Under the pieces are notes generated by a model. That model saw only the letters and a list, made by a program, of their open reading frames with translations, did no database searches and was not told the origin of the DNA. From Saposhnikovia divaricata (lineage: Eukaryota; Streptophyta; Magnoliopsida; Apiales; Apiaceae), in the NCBI GenBank assembly GCA_036435485.1, contig CM071597.1, positions 6,503,881-6,567,880 on the forward strand: a DNA stretch of 64,000 nucleotides. Direction: 5' to 3'. Made by a program: the position numbers and the translations under genes. Within the stretch, counting starts at the first letter, position 1. Each line of letters begins with the position of its first letter. Below are positions 1 to 11,347 of this stretch, piece by piece.

Positions 1-1667
1 TTATGACTTGTTTGACCCCTAAAACTCACAAACACTCCGTTTCCAACACTTTGCTACAAGAAAACTAATTTAGCTTTCAATTGGATTCGTTAGAGTATGG
101 AAACCACTTGTGGGTTCATTTATGACTTGTTTGACCCCTAAAACTCATAAACACTCTGTTTCCAACACTTAGGGGCAAGAAAACCAATATAGCTTTCAAT
201 TGGATTCGTTTGAGTGTGGAAACCGCTTGTGGGTTCATTTATGACTTGTTTGACCCCTAAAACTCACAAACACACCGTTTCCAATACGTTGGTAAATGAA
301 AATTAATTTAGCTTCCATTTGGATTTGTTTGAGCGTGCAAAACACTTGTGGGTTCATTTATGACTTGTTTGACCCCTAAAACTCACAAACACTCCGTTTC
401 CAATACTTTGGTACAAGAAATCTCATTTAACTTTCAATTGGATTTGTTTGAGTGAGGAAACCACTTGTGGGTTCATTTATGACTTGTTTGACCCCTAAAA
501 CTCACAAACACTCCATTTCCAACACTTAGGTACAAGAAAACCAATATAGCTTTCAATTGGATGAATTTGAGCGTGGAAACCACTTGTGGGTTTATTTATG
601 ACTTATTTGACCCCTAAAACTCACAAACACACCGTTTCCAACACGTTGGTACAAGAAAACTAATTTAGCTTCCATTTGGATTCGTTTGAGCGTGGAAATC
701 ACTTGTAGGTTCATTTATGACTTGTTTGACCCCTAAAACTCACAAACACTCCGTTTCAAGCACTTTGGTACAAAAAAACTCATTTAGCTTTCAATTGGAT
801 TCGTTTGAGTGAGGAAACCACTTGTGGGTTCATTTATGACTTGTTTGACCCCTAAAACTCACAAACATTCCGTTTCCAACACTTAGGTACAAGAAAACCA
901 ATATAGCTTTCAATTGGATTCGTTTGAGTGTAGAAACCACTTGTGGGTTCATTAATGACTTGTTTGACCCCTAAAACTCACAAATACACCATTTCCAACA
1001 CGTTGGTACAAGAAAACTAATTTAGCTTCCATTGGGATTCGTTTGAGCATGAAAATCACTTGTGGGTTCATTTATGACTTGTTTGACCCCTAAAACTCAC
1101 AAACACTCCTTTTCCAACACTTTGGTACAAGAAAACTCATTTAGTTTTCATTTGGATTTGTTTGAGTAAGGAAACCACTTGTGGGTTCATTTATGACCCT
1201 GTTTCACCCCTAAAACTCACAAACACTCCGTTTGCTACACTTAGGTACAAGAAAACCAATATAGCTTTCAATTGGATTCGTTTGAGTGTGGAAACCACTT
1301 GTGAGTTCATTTATTACTTGTTTAACCCCTAAAACTCACAAATACACCGTTTCCAACATGTTGGTACAAGAAAACTAATTTAGCTTCCATTTGGATTCTT
1401 TTGAGTGTGGAAACCCCTTGTGGGTTCATTTACGACTTGTTTGACCCCTAAAACTCACAAACACACCGTTTCCAACACTTAGGTACAAGAAAACCAATAT
1501 AGCTTTCAATTGGATTCGTTTGAGTGTGGAAACCACTTGTGGGTTCATTTATGACTTGTTTGACCCCTAAAACTCACAAACACTCCGTTTCCAACACTTT
1601 GGTACAAGAAATCTCATTTAGCTTTCAATCGGATTCGTTTGAGTGAGGAAACCAATTGTGGGTTCAT
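1..1667. repeat. 119-bp tandem satellite, 14 copies, trimeric higher-order pattern
   Basis: A unit of 119 bp beginning TTATGACTTGTTTGACCCC repeats at 1, 120, 239, 358, 477 and so on up to about 1548. Three diverged unit types alternate. Type A has CTCATTT and GAGTGAGG, type B has CTTAGG and ACCAATATAG, and type C has ACACCG, ACGTTGG and a TTCCATTTGG variant. The order is A-B-C repeated four times, giving a 357-bp higher-order repeat. It then breaks into a C/B hybrid unit followed by A. The array is open at the left window edge, so the true length is unknown. The right edge lies inside an Hsp70-family pseudogene. Confidence 0.95.
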
Positions 1668-2407
1668 TCCAATGCACAACCTTTTGTAACACATTCACTA
1701 GCGTTCATTGTGCGCCGAGGTTCCTTATCAAAGAAATCCGTCAAAAATTTCATTATTGCAGGTACACGGGAGCCCGAACCAACAACCTCAACAGCATAAA
1801 TATTATCTACAGTTAGCCCTGCCTCTGAAAGAGCTTTCTCCAGTGGCTTCTTAACTCGTACCAGTATAGGAATGCTAATTTGTTCGAACTCGTCTCTTTT
1901 GATGAAGCCTCTAACATCTTTCTCATCCATCAAGCACTCTATATTCAAAGGTGCTTCTGGATTGGCACTAAGAACCTCCTTCAATTTCTCACATTCAGCA
2001 CGGAGCCTCAGGCAAGCCCTTGCATTCTAGTAAACATCAATCTTGTATTCGGTTTTAAATTTTTCAGCAAAGTGCTGAAAGAGCACTTCGTCAAAATCTC
2101 TGCCACCCAGTGATCGGTCAAACGCATGGGCTAATATTTTCAGCTGGCCTTTCTTCAAACCTACTAGCATGACTGATATCAACAAATGCAACATTCAGCT
2201 AGTCATTCTCCGGAAAATCCGTCTCATAGATACCATATGCAAGAGCAGTAGCTGTGGTTTCATGAATGACTCCAAGTGGGTGCAACCCCGCAATTGTTGC
2301 AGCATCTAGAATATCACGTCTTTGAAGATCAATAAAATAAATAGGAATCCCAATGCAGCAATCCTCCGCAGCTGCATTCAGATTCTTCTCTGCTATAATT
2401 TTCAAAT
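1668..2407 (-). pseudogene. Hsp110-like HSP70 (HSP70-14/15 type) ATPase-domain pseudogene
   Basis: The minus strand encodes recognisable Hsp70-superfamily blocks in order: IAEKNLNAA, DLQRRDILDAATIAGL, HETTATALAYGIY, FDRSLGGRDFDEVLFQHF, IECLMDEKDVRGFIKR, VVGSGSRVPAI and EPRRTMNASECV. These match the cytosolic Hsp110-like branch (Arabidopsis HSP70-14/15/16) rather than canonical DnaK. The copy is broken: an in-frame TAG follows PEND, there is a small deletion with frameshift after HAS, and a second TAG follows IDVY. A likely splice acceptor lies just above 2407. The fragment ends abruptly in the GCAL(Q) block, where the satellite array begins. Only part of the nucleotide-binding domain remains. 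Confidence 0.85.
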
Positions 2408-2662
2408 CTGAAACATTTCCTTCAAGAATTTCGGAGTGCAAATAAAGGCAAAGCAGACAAAGGAACCATGAAGAGATTGTGTACATTATTCAGCAGGATT
2501 TTCTGAAGGATATAGGGCATGGGAAGGTACTGTGTCTTCATGTGATCCAACTATGTGGTTCAAAGACATCTTTCTCTAAAAGCCTTATTGTGCGGCCTTG
2601 ATCACTTGCATTAGTGTGCATGTGTGTAAAATATATACTTACCTCACTATAGCTTTAGCTCT

Positions 2663-2899
2663 TCAACAGGCTTCTCCAATGACAATATTAATGTTGGATG
2701 ATTCCTTCTCTCGCCAGACTGCTAGCACTTCATCAGTTCTGAACTGTTGTGAGAGAGTTGATTCTTCCATAGGGGTCGACAAACCATGAGCATGCAACCG
2801 CTCATTGCAGCCCACCCCACCAACAATAAGAACGTCTTTCTTGTCACAATGTGCCATTGCTCATTCTGTAATCTCCACAAGCATTGCAAACATAGTTTC
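2663..2899 (-). pseudogene. KAE1/OSGEP (tRNA t6A synthesis) last-exon pseudogene
   Basis: After a clear acceptor (TTTCAG, intron side above 2899) the minus strand reads ETMFAMLVEITE, an in-frame TGA (2861-2863), then AMAHCDKKDVLIVGGVGCNERL. These are signature blocks of plant KAE1/GCP1, the catalytic subunit that makes N6-threonylcarbamoyladenosine in tRNA. About 39 residues that normally follow NERL (metal-site and nucleotide-site region) are missing in frame. The reading then resumes at the C-terminal STPMEES...FRTDEVLAVWREK block and runs to a natural-looking stop at 2663-2665. The premature stop and internal deletion make it non-functional. It lies on the same strand as the Hsp110 fragment, about 250 bp away. 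Confidence 0.8.
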
Positions 2900-4324
<1,425 letters not shown>

Positions 4325-4532
4325 CCCTAACAGCATTCTCTCTCTATATTCTTATCTTACTCTGCAAGTCAGCTAAAAACCCTAGCTTTCTTCTTCATTT
4401 CTGCTTTAATCTCTCCATCTATTTCTCTAATCTGCCTACATATCTCTCTCTAATACTGTTTCTTACTTGAATTCAGAAAAAATCACAAAAATACTATAGA
4501 AAACAAGTTAGGAACCTTGGATTCCTGACAAT

Positions 4533-4545
4533 TGGTATCATAGCC
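4533..4545 (+). promoter_or_regulatory. Possible retroelement primer binding site (tRNA-iMet type)
   Basis: TGGTATCATAGCC differs at one base from the usual plant LTR-element primer binding site TGGTATCAGAGCC. It follows a CTGACA that could be an LTR end. No matching gag or pol follows, so at most it marks the remnant 5' end of a deleted element. Confidence 0.4.
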
Positions 4546-4917
4546 TTGATTTTGATCGAGCTACTACTTCTATACTGTTGCTAGTTAAACCGAGTCGAAC
4601 TCGAGCGGTTGTAATCTCAGAGAAATAGCAGTTGTGAATCTCCAGTTATGATGAAATCTTCTCAGGTCCTTTGTTTCTCAACTGTTCTTCATGGATCTGT
4701 AGTAGATAAAGATAGATCTGTTGATTGGCAGTAATTTCATTTGATTTGAGATCGTTTTTAGTTGTTATTGCTGTTGTGTTCAGTTTACGGTCAGAAAACC
4801 TCAAAAATAGTAGTAGTAGACTTGTATTTCAGGAAATTGAGGATATGTTAGGCTGCCTGCCGCTCATAAAAAGAGAGCCAAGAAGTTTATAAATCCTTTT
4901 GCTAGTAAAGTATTCAC
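4546..4917. other. Non-coding stretch, possibly retroelement leader
   Basis: No supported gene. If the primer binding site before it is real, this is leader sequence of a deleted LTR element. Confidence 0.3.
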
Positions 4918-5167
4918 TGTTAAGGAGACCAAGGAATCATATTGTGAATGTTGTGAAAAGAATTAGCTTTGAGAGAGAAAACTCTATCATTGTGTATTAC
5001 CAAAAGTGTTTGTTACAATCTGTACAAAACTCTATAAGCCTCAACTTGTTTATAGTGGTTACAAGCTTAGGCAGGAAAATCAGTTACAACAACTGGCTAA
5101 TTAAGCTACTAACTAATTAAGCTAAACTAATTATTAATAACTTAATATTCAAGTAACACTCCCAACA
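4918..5167 (-). mobile_element. LTR of a truncated Ty1/copia element
   Basis: On the minus strand the sequence starts TGTTGGGAGTG at 5167, directly after a G-rich polypurine tract (5168-5176) and the copia pol C-terminus. It ends ...TTAACA near 4918, giving a 250-bp LTR. It contains a CACTATAAACA promoter-like box. No partner 5' LTR was found at higher coordinates. Confidence 0.65.
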
Positions 5168-5373
5168 CCCCCCCTCAAGTTGGAGGGTGAAGAATTCACT
5201 CCCAACTTGGAAAGGATAGTGTGATGTTGCAAGCCAGTAAGGGGTTTAGTAAACACATCTGCAAGCTGTAATTTTGTTGGAACAAAACTCAAAGAAATTA
5301 AACCAGAACTAAGCTTCTCTCGAACAAAATGGCAATCAATGTCGATATGCTTAATAAAAATAAAATATATCAC
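5168..5373 (-). pseudogene. Ty1/copia polyprotein C-terminus (RNase H end), truncated
   Basis: The minus strand reads HIDIDCHFVREKLSSGLI, then FVPTKLQLADVFTKPLTG and SKLGV...NLRGGVG before the stop. This is the conserved C-terminal tail of plant copia pol (RNase H/chromatin-proximal end), merging into the polypurine tract. Everything upstream (integrase, RT, gag) is absent, so this is a 3' fragment. It lies about 210 bp downstream of the stop codon of the interrupted gene on the same strand. Confidence 0.8.
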
Positions 5374-6719
5374 TTCCTAGGAACTTAATAAAAAAGACCA
5401 GAACCATAATTTATTCTAGGTAGTGAATTCCCAAGTTATACCAAACAAGCAGCAAGACAATAGTTTAAACTACTTGAAATTTCAATTACAAGAACATAAT
5501 TGTATGAATTAAAGTAAACAACAATCCAAGGAGGAGACAATCGAGTTTGATATATAACAAGATGAGAACAATCGCTCGAAATCAAAACATAACGCTTGGG
5601 AAATGGTATTCTTCTCCAGGAGGAAGCCAAAATTCAACAATGTCAAAAGCTTTGGCAACTGCAGGGAAGAAGAAAAGATGAACATAAGTCAATTTTACAA
5701 AGAAATGTACATGTACTAGTAGTTACAACTTACATGTGCACAGAATTCTACCTGGAAAAGGACGAGGTTTCAAGATACAGCACCTGACAACTTGATTAGC
5801 TGAATAACCACATGCCACCAACTCGGCAAAAAAGAGGTCGGGAGAGGAATCACTGTATTTAGGCTTAGCAAAGAAATTGACATAAGCATTCACTTCATAC
5901 ACCGGTTTACAGAAGGGAAAACTTACTATAGGGGCAACAAGCTCGTAATCGGCACCCTAAAATTAGATAATCAAACTCAACTGGATTAGTACAAACAATA
6001 TACCTAGGAATAAATATAGCAGACAGAAGAATGAAATTTAAGAGAGTACATGATTTTCATTGTAACTTGACACTGCAAAATGAGACCACAAAATCGTTTG
6101 CTCATACTGGTGCTTCTCAGGAGGAGAAAGATTATGTGAAGGAGGAAACAAAGAAAGAATGTGATGGAAACGAAAGCGCCCATCCCTGTCAAAGACTTGT
6201 GACCATTCTTTACGACTAGACACTACAAGAATTCCCGATTATACCAATGGAATTTACCAACAGAATTTTATCTGTTGTTAATTACCAACGGATTGCTAAC
6301 AGTTTGAAAAACCAAAAATATGCCATCAGATCCCTAACGGATCACTAACGGATATTTACCAACAGAAATTTCCGTTAGTAAAATAGAGGCCAAAAAATAA
6401 TGCCAACGGAAATGCTAATGGTTTACCAACGGATTTTTGCCAACGGAATACTATTGACATAATAACAGTTTAGTAACGGAGTACTAACCCCATAGCAACG
6501 GAATTTGCAATTTCTATATTCAGTTACTAATCCGTTGTAAGAGTAGATAGATCCGTTACCATTCCGTCGGTAATATTAATCATAAAATTTAATATATTTA
6601 TTTAACAAACTAGTTAAAAATGGGAAAAAAATCAAAAAAATTGAAAATTAGTGAAAGTTGGGTAAAATTCATCACACAAATAGTGAGTATGACTACTTTA
6701 ATTGGTGTATGAATTTATG

Positions 6720-8035
6720 TTCAAAACTTGGCATTTTTTCTATTTTTATTTAAATTTTAATTTATTTGACAAACTATTTAAAAATGGGGAAAAATCAAAT
6801 AAATTTATTTTTTTCTGAATTTTTGGCAACAATATTAAAAAGAATGGATCTTGACCTCCGTATGGTTGGGTCATCGAGAAATACTTTTTAAAAAATTGAA
6901 ACACTAAACCCTGACGAAACCCTGTTTAGGGGTTGCAGTCAAAATACTAGTTGACCATTATATTACCAAACCAAATAAATTTATTTTTTTTCTGAAATTT
7001 AAGCAATAACATTAAAAAAGATGGATCTTGACCTCGCACGGTTGGTTCGTCGAGAAATACTTTTTAAAAAATCGAAATACCAAACCTTGACGAAACCCTG
7101 TTTAGGGGTTCCAGTCAAAATACTAGTTGACCGTTATATTACCAAACCAAATAAATTTATTGTTTCCTAACATTTTGGCAATAACGTTAAAAATGATGGA
7201 TCTTGACCTCCGTATGGTTGGGTCATTGAAAAATATTTTTAAAAAAATTGAAACACTAAATCCTAACGAAATCCTGTTTAAGGGTTCTAGTCAAAGTACT
7301 AGTTGACCTTTAAATTACCAAACCAAATAAATTTATTTTTTTCTAAAATTTTGGCAATAACATAAAAAAGGATGGATCTTGAACTCCGTACAGTTTGGTC
7401 ATCGAGAAATATTTTTTAAAAATCGAAACACTAAACCCTGACGAAACCCTGTTTAGGGGTTTTATTCAAAGTACTAGTTGACCGTTAAATTACCAAACCA
7501 AATAAATTCATTTTTTTCTAAAATTTTGGCAATAACATAAAAAGGGATTGATCTTGACCTCCGTACGATTTGGTCATCGAGAAATATTTTTTAAAAATCG
7601 AAACACTAAACCCTGACGAAACCCTGTTTAGGGGTTTTATTCAAAGTACTAGTTGACCGTTAAATTACCAAACCAAATAAATTTATTTTTTTCTAAAATT
7701 TTGGCAATAACATTAAAAAAGATGGATCTTAACCTCCATAAGGTTCGGTCGTCGAGAAATATTTTTTAAAAAATTGAAACACTAAACTCTGACGAAATCC
7801 TGTTTAGGGGTTCTATTCAAAGTTCTAGTTGACTTTTAAATTACCAAACCAAATAAATTTATTTTTTCTGAAATTTTTGCAATAACATTAAAAGGGATGG
7901 AACTTGACCTCCGTACGGTTGGGTCGTCGAGAAATATTTTTTAAAAATCGAAACACTAAACCCTGACGAACCCTGTTTTGGGGGTTTTGGTTAAAATACT
8001 AGTTGACCGTTAAATTATCAAATCAAATAAATAAT
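6720..8035. repeat. About 176-bp tandem repeat inside the CACTA element, seven copies
   Basis: A unit containing GATGGATCTTGACC, GTCGAGAAATA, CCCTGTTTAGGGGTT and ACTAGTTGACCGTTA recurs at about 6842, 7021, 7196, 7371, 7547, 7722 and 7898. Copies differ by small substitutions and indels. No ORF is maintained. Confidence 0.9.
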
Positions 8036-8099
8036 CATTCTAGTGTTGAGAAAAAATAATCAAAAAATATAAATGCTCGATTATGCCGCATCTTAAACG

Positions 8100-8833
8100 A
8101 AACTTTATAATTATAGCTTCCGGTAACTACCAAAATTTTCCCCCCAATTAGCTACCAAAATTTCCCCCCATTAACTACCAAAATTTCATTTGACTTGGTT
8201 CTTTTTTTCATTCCCCCTGAAACCAAAATTTCACTTAGAATTTTTCAGTTTATTCCCCCCAATTAACCCCGCTTGAGGAACCCGCTCACAAACACACTCA
8301 CACAAAACACTAAAACCTCTCTCTCTACTGGGAACCCTAAATCGAAAACACAAAAATTACTCTTAATCAAGAACGTCTCTCTCTGCTCGAAGCCCTAACT
8401 CGATTGTTCGATTTGCTATTCGCTCTACTCGATTAACTTTTCTCTCTACTCGATTAGCTATTCGATTAGCAAGTAATATCTATCTAATACCCCATTTATT
8501 CGATTTGTTCTTTTGTATCTGTATAAATGATTACTTGTGAATTCAATTTCTCCTACAGTGAGATTAATTGGTCTTTCCCATGATTATGCTTCAGTTTCCT
8601 CTTTTATTTGTTTATAATTATGGTTTCGTATGTTGAGAAATTGTTAAAGTTGTGTTATAGGTTAGCTGGGGAACCACGCTTTTAATTCAGTGTAGGCTTT
8701 GTGGAAAGGATGATTAGATTTAACAAGTAGTATCAAACTTGGTTTCTTGAATTAAATATATGTAATGCCATAATTGATTTCTTTTATATTAACTTGAACT
8801 CTTGTTGATTTCTTGTCACTGTCTATTGTGCAG
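8100..8833 (+). other. Leader-like segment before the captured gene fragments
   Basis: Three short repeats of CTACCAAAATTTCCCCC type lie at about 8148-8200. A CT-rich, promoter-leader-like stretch follows (about 8320-8475), ending near a possible donor. The next acceptor (TGTGCAG) is at 8827-8833. It could be a captured 5' UTR exon with its intron. No TATA box is assigned. Confidence 0.4.
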
Positions 8834-9116
8834 ATACAAGTAAATCGATGTGGATGAATATCCCAATATCTGTTCTTATGGTTTCTGGTTTACGAGTTAT
8901 ACTAAATGAAGTCGATTTCCATTGGAAGGTTCGAAATATCCAACAAAAAACATATCTATCCCACTTAGAAAAGAAGCAGTTATCTTTCAATGATTCTCGT
9001 CTTTCTGCCATGCTACCCCCTCCTAAAAGGAAGAGGAAAATCAATTCTCCCATAATAGAGGCTGCAATGGAGGAGTTTATTAACAAGCTTCTGCAGGATT
9101 TTGTTATAGATTTGTG
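8834..9116 (+). pseudogene. Captured exon of a PXA-domain (sorting nexin-like) gene
   Basis: The exon follows acceptor TGTGCAG and ends at a donor (TG|GTAATT). An ATG at 8848 opens MWMNIPISVLMVSGLR, then FHWKVRNIQQKTYLSHLEKKQL, then SPIIEAAMEEFINKLLQDFV and IDLW. These are hallmarks of the membrane-proximal segment plus the start of the PX-associated domain in plant sorting-nexin-like proteins. The rest of that gene is absent. Within the CACTA element this is the first of several unrelated gene fragments. Confidence 0.7.
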
Positions 9117-9437
9117 GTAATTTACATATTTCGGAATGGTATTTACTTAACTCTTAATGTTCAACTTTAACTTTTAATAAGTATGCAAAGGGATCTCTCC
9201 TGGTTTGAGCTTACCCAAGAGTATGACGTGTCTGGTGCTTCATAGAATTTGGTCATTTATATATGTTCCTGGATGTTTTTTCCCCTAGTGAAAACCTTAT
9301 AGCTAATGCTTCATGCCACTATTGATGCCACTGTTGATTTGAGAACTGAAAATTATCTTTCTTTGATGTGTTTAATGTGCTCAACTAAATATAATTCGGT
9401 AACAGTTTTTTAAGTCTTACCTATTTTATTGTTTCAG

Positions 9438-9771
9438 CTTGTTGAATATGGCTCTGAAGGACAGTGCAATTCAGAATGTAAAACAATCGAGCGGGCTTGT
9501 CAAGAGGTAAAGTTTCTGATGACATTGATATGTGTTATTGCTGCTGTATTTCTCTGTGTAGTTTAAAGCTTGAAATGTTCAGGAATTTTGTTTTACTAGT
9601 TACTAAATATACCTACATATTTATCTTGGTTAATTGCAGGTCATGGGGTATTATGATACAGATGTTGCAGAATTCTTGTACAAGAAAAAACCTCAGATTA
9701 CTCAATTGCTTGATTATCTTTGTAAAGACCTCAGTGACGCATGCAGTACCAAGCCACCGCCAGTTCCTAAG
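9438..9771 (+). pseudogene. Two captured exons of an MSAP/CNPY-like (saposin-like) gene
   Basis: Exon 9438-9506 and exon 9640-9771 are joined by an intron with GT..AG ends. Translated in phase they give LVEYGSEGQCNSECKTIERACQ and then VMGYYDTDVAEFLYKK, LDYLCKDLSDAC, STKPPPVPK. The conserved cysteines and the KPPPVPK tail resemble the plant 'TLR4 regulator / MIR-interacting MSAP' family. Joined to the preceding PXA exon the frame shifts, so the two fragments do not form an in-frame fusion of their native products. The shifted frame is nevertheless open. Confidence 0.65.
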
Positions 9772-10066
9772 GTAAGAGCACTGTATCATTTTCCTCTTGA
9801 TTGCTATCAGAACTTCAAGTATAAGCATTAGTATTATCATGGAGCTATGCATTTTTTAGTCTATGTATTTGTCTATATTTGCAGCCCATCTTTTCTTATC
9901 ATTGTGTCTAGGTCTCTCTCCCCCTCTCTTTCTCTGTTATAGTTTATTTCTGTAGTGTTGATAATTATTGAATTTAGGGGTAAATTGTAGTTTTGATGGT
10001 TATTGTTATGGTAATTGGTAATTAGAATGTGTTTGTTGTATGAAAGTGAGTTTTGTGTTGGTACAG

Positions 10067-10161
10067 TCTAATCCGGAGAATACTGTGGGAGTGTTGACAA
10101 TGGCGGGGAAAGGGGTTCGTGTTCTAGTTATTCCTACCAGTGATCTTGGCATGTATGCACG
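10067..10161 (+). pseudogene. Captured RPN10 (26S proteasome ubiquitin receptor) exon
   Basis: After acceptor TACAG the frame reads SNPENTVGVLTMAGKGVRVLV then PTSDLG, the characteristic early segment of the RPN10/S5a von Willebrand A domain. The native continuation after DLG (K-I-L...) is replaced by MYAR before a donor. Only one exon is present, in the same orientation as the other captured pieces. Confidence 0.8.
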
Positions 10162-10282
10162 GTTAGTTTCATTTTTTCTTGTTCAGATAGAACATAAGCG
10201 TCTTTTGTGTATCTGCTTACTATTTAAAAGGTTGTGTTACTGATAATTTGTTGATTTTCATTCCGAAATGTGCTTGTTAAAG

Positions 10283-10626
10283 GTGGTGACTTCCCAGCTT
10301 CATCAGATGCCGTTGATATTTTCTTTGATGGTGTGTTATATACTCTTTCTTACTTAGATCGTCGATGAAGTAATCATTTTGTGCTTCTCTGTGGTTATTC
10401 TTTATTGTTCACATTAGTCTGATTCTGTTATTTAGGTATGGAGTTCTATGAGTTGCGATCATGCAAGTGCTTACTTTCATGCAAGTGAGGTGTGTGCATG
10501 TATCCCAATTTCCAGCAGATATGAAAGCCCTCCTCTGCCACCTAGTGACTCCAACGGGAAAGCATATGTTGACTTGCTACTTAATCCATCTGAAGAAGAT
10601 CTAATGGCCAGGCCTCACAGGTATGA
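10283..10626 (+). pseudogene. Unidentified captured exon-like segments
   Basis: Short exon-like pieces bounded by AG and GT consensus encode PASSDAVDIFFDG and EFYELRSCK, then ISSRYESPPLPPSDSNGKAY and VDLLLNPSEEDLMARPHR ending at CACAG|GTATGA (near 10620). The composition is protein-like (proline/serine motif then an amphipathic stretch). I do not recognise the donor gene or genes. Confidence 0.4.
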
Positions 10627-11073
10627 TCATGTGTAAAGGGTTTTTTTTATTTAATTAATATTGTAACCTCATTATCAATAATCTCTAGTTTCGAATTCCG
10701 TCTGAGAGTGTCTCTGGCTCATGATGGGAGACTCTCATTGATATCACGCATCAGAATATCAATTGCAAGCCATTCAATTGCAAGCTGTGTAGCAAGAAGA
10801 TGTTGTCATTAACAAAAAAACTATGCTCATGTAAAAAACCAAGCTGCCCGTGTCTTGATTAGCAAAGTGGCAGGTTACATTTAAAGATTTAAAGTGGCAG
10901 GCTACATTTAAAGATTTATAAATGAGAGAAAAATTTACGTAAACTAACCTGATATATTTAATATATGTTTTGATGATCAGGTAAACGAAAATAGAAGATA
11001 TTATCATTTTGAGAATGTTTAGAGTTCTGTATTTAATCATATCCGAGGCATCATGATATTTTATGTCTGTTCT

Positions 11074-11347
11074 CAGCTCTTGGAGAACCACATTAAGAGT
11101 GAACTTGTTGAAAAAAAATCAGTTAGTGCATGCTCTGGCAATTACAGAGGACAACAAACAATCTTTATCTGAACCTCAGACTTCTGCTGCAGTAGTAGAA
11201 TGGTTATTATGCCGGAGGTCAAAGCTGCAGGAACAAGAAGATCAAAAGGATAAAGAAACTGGATTACCCAATGGAATAGCTACTCTTTTAGTACCTGTCA
11301 GGAATAAATTTAAAGTGGCTACAATGAAGTTTTTGTTGATACTATAG
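11074..11347 (+). pseudogene. Unidentified captured terminal exon-like segment
   Basis: After acceptor TTCTCAG the frame gives ALAITEDNKQSLSEPQTS, AAVVEWLLCRRSKLQEQEDQ and KETGLPNGIATLL before a stop at 11345-11347. It has a hydrophilic, helix-rich look. The donor gene is not recognised. It is the last captured piece before the right subterminal repeats. Confidence 0.35.
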
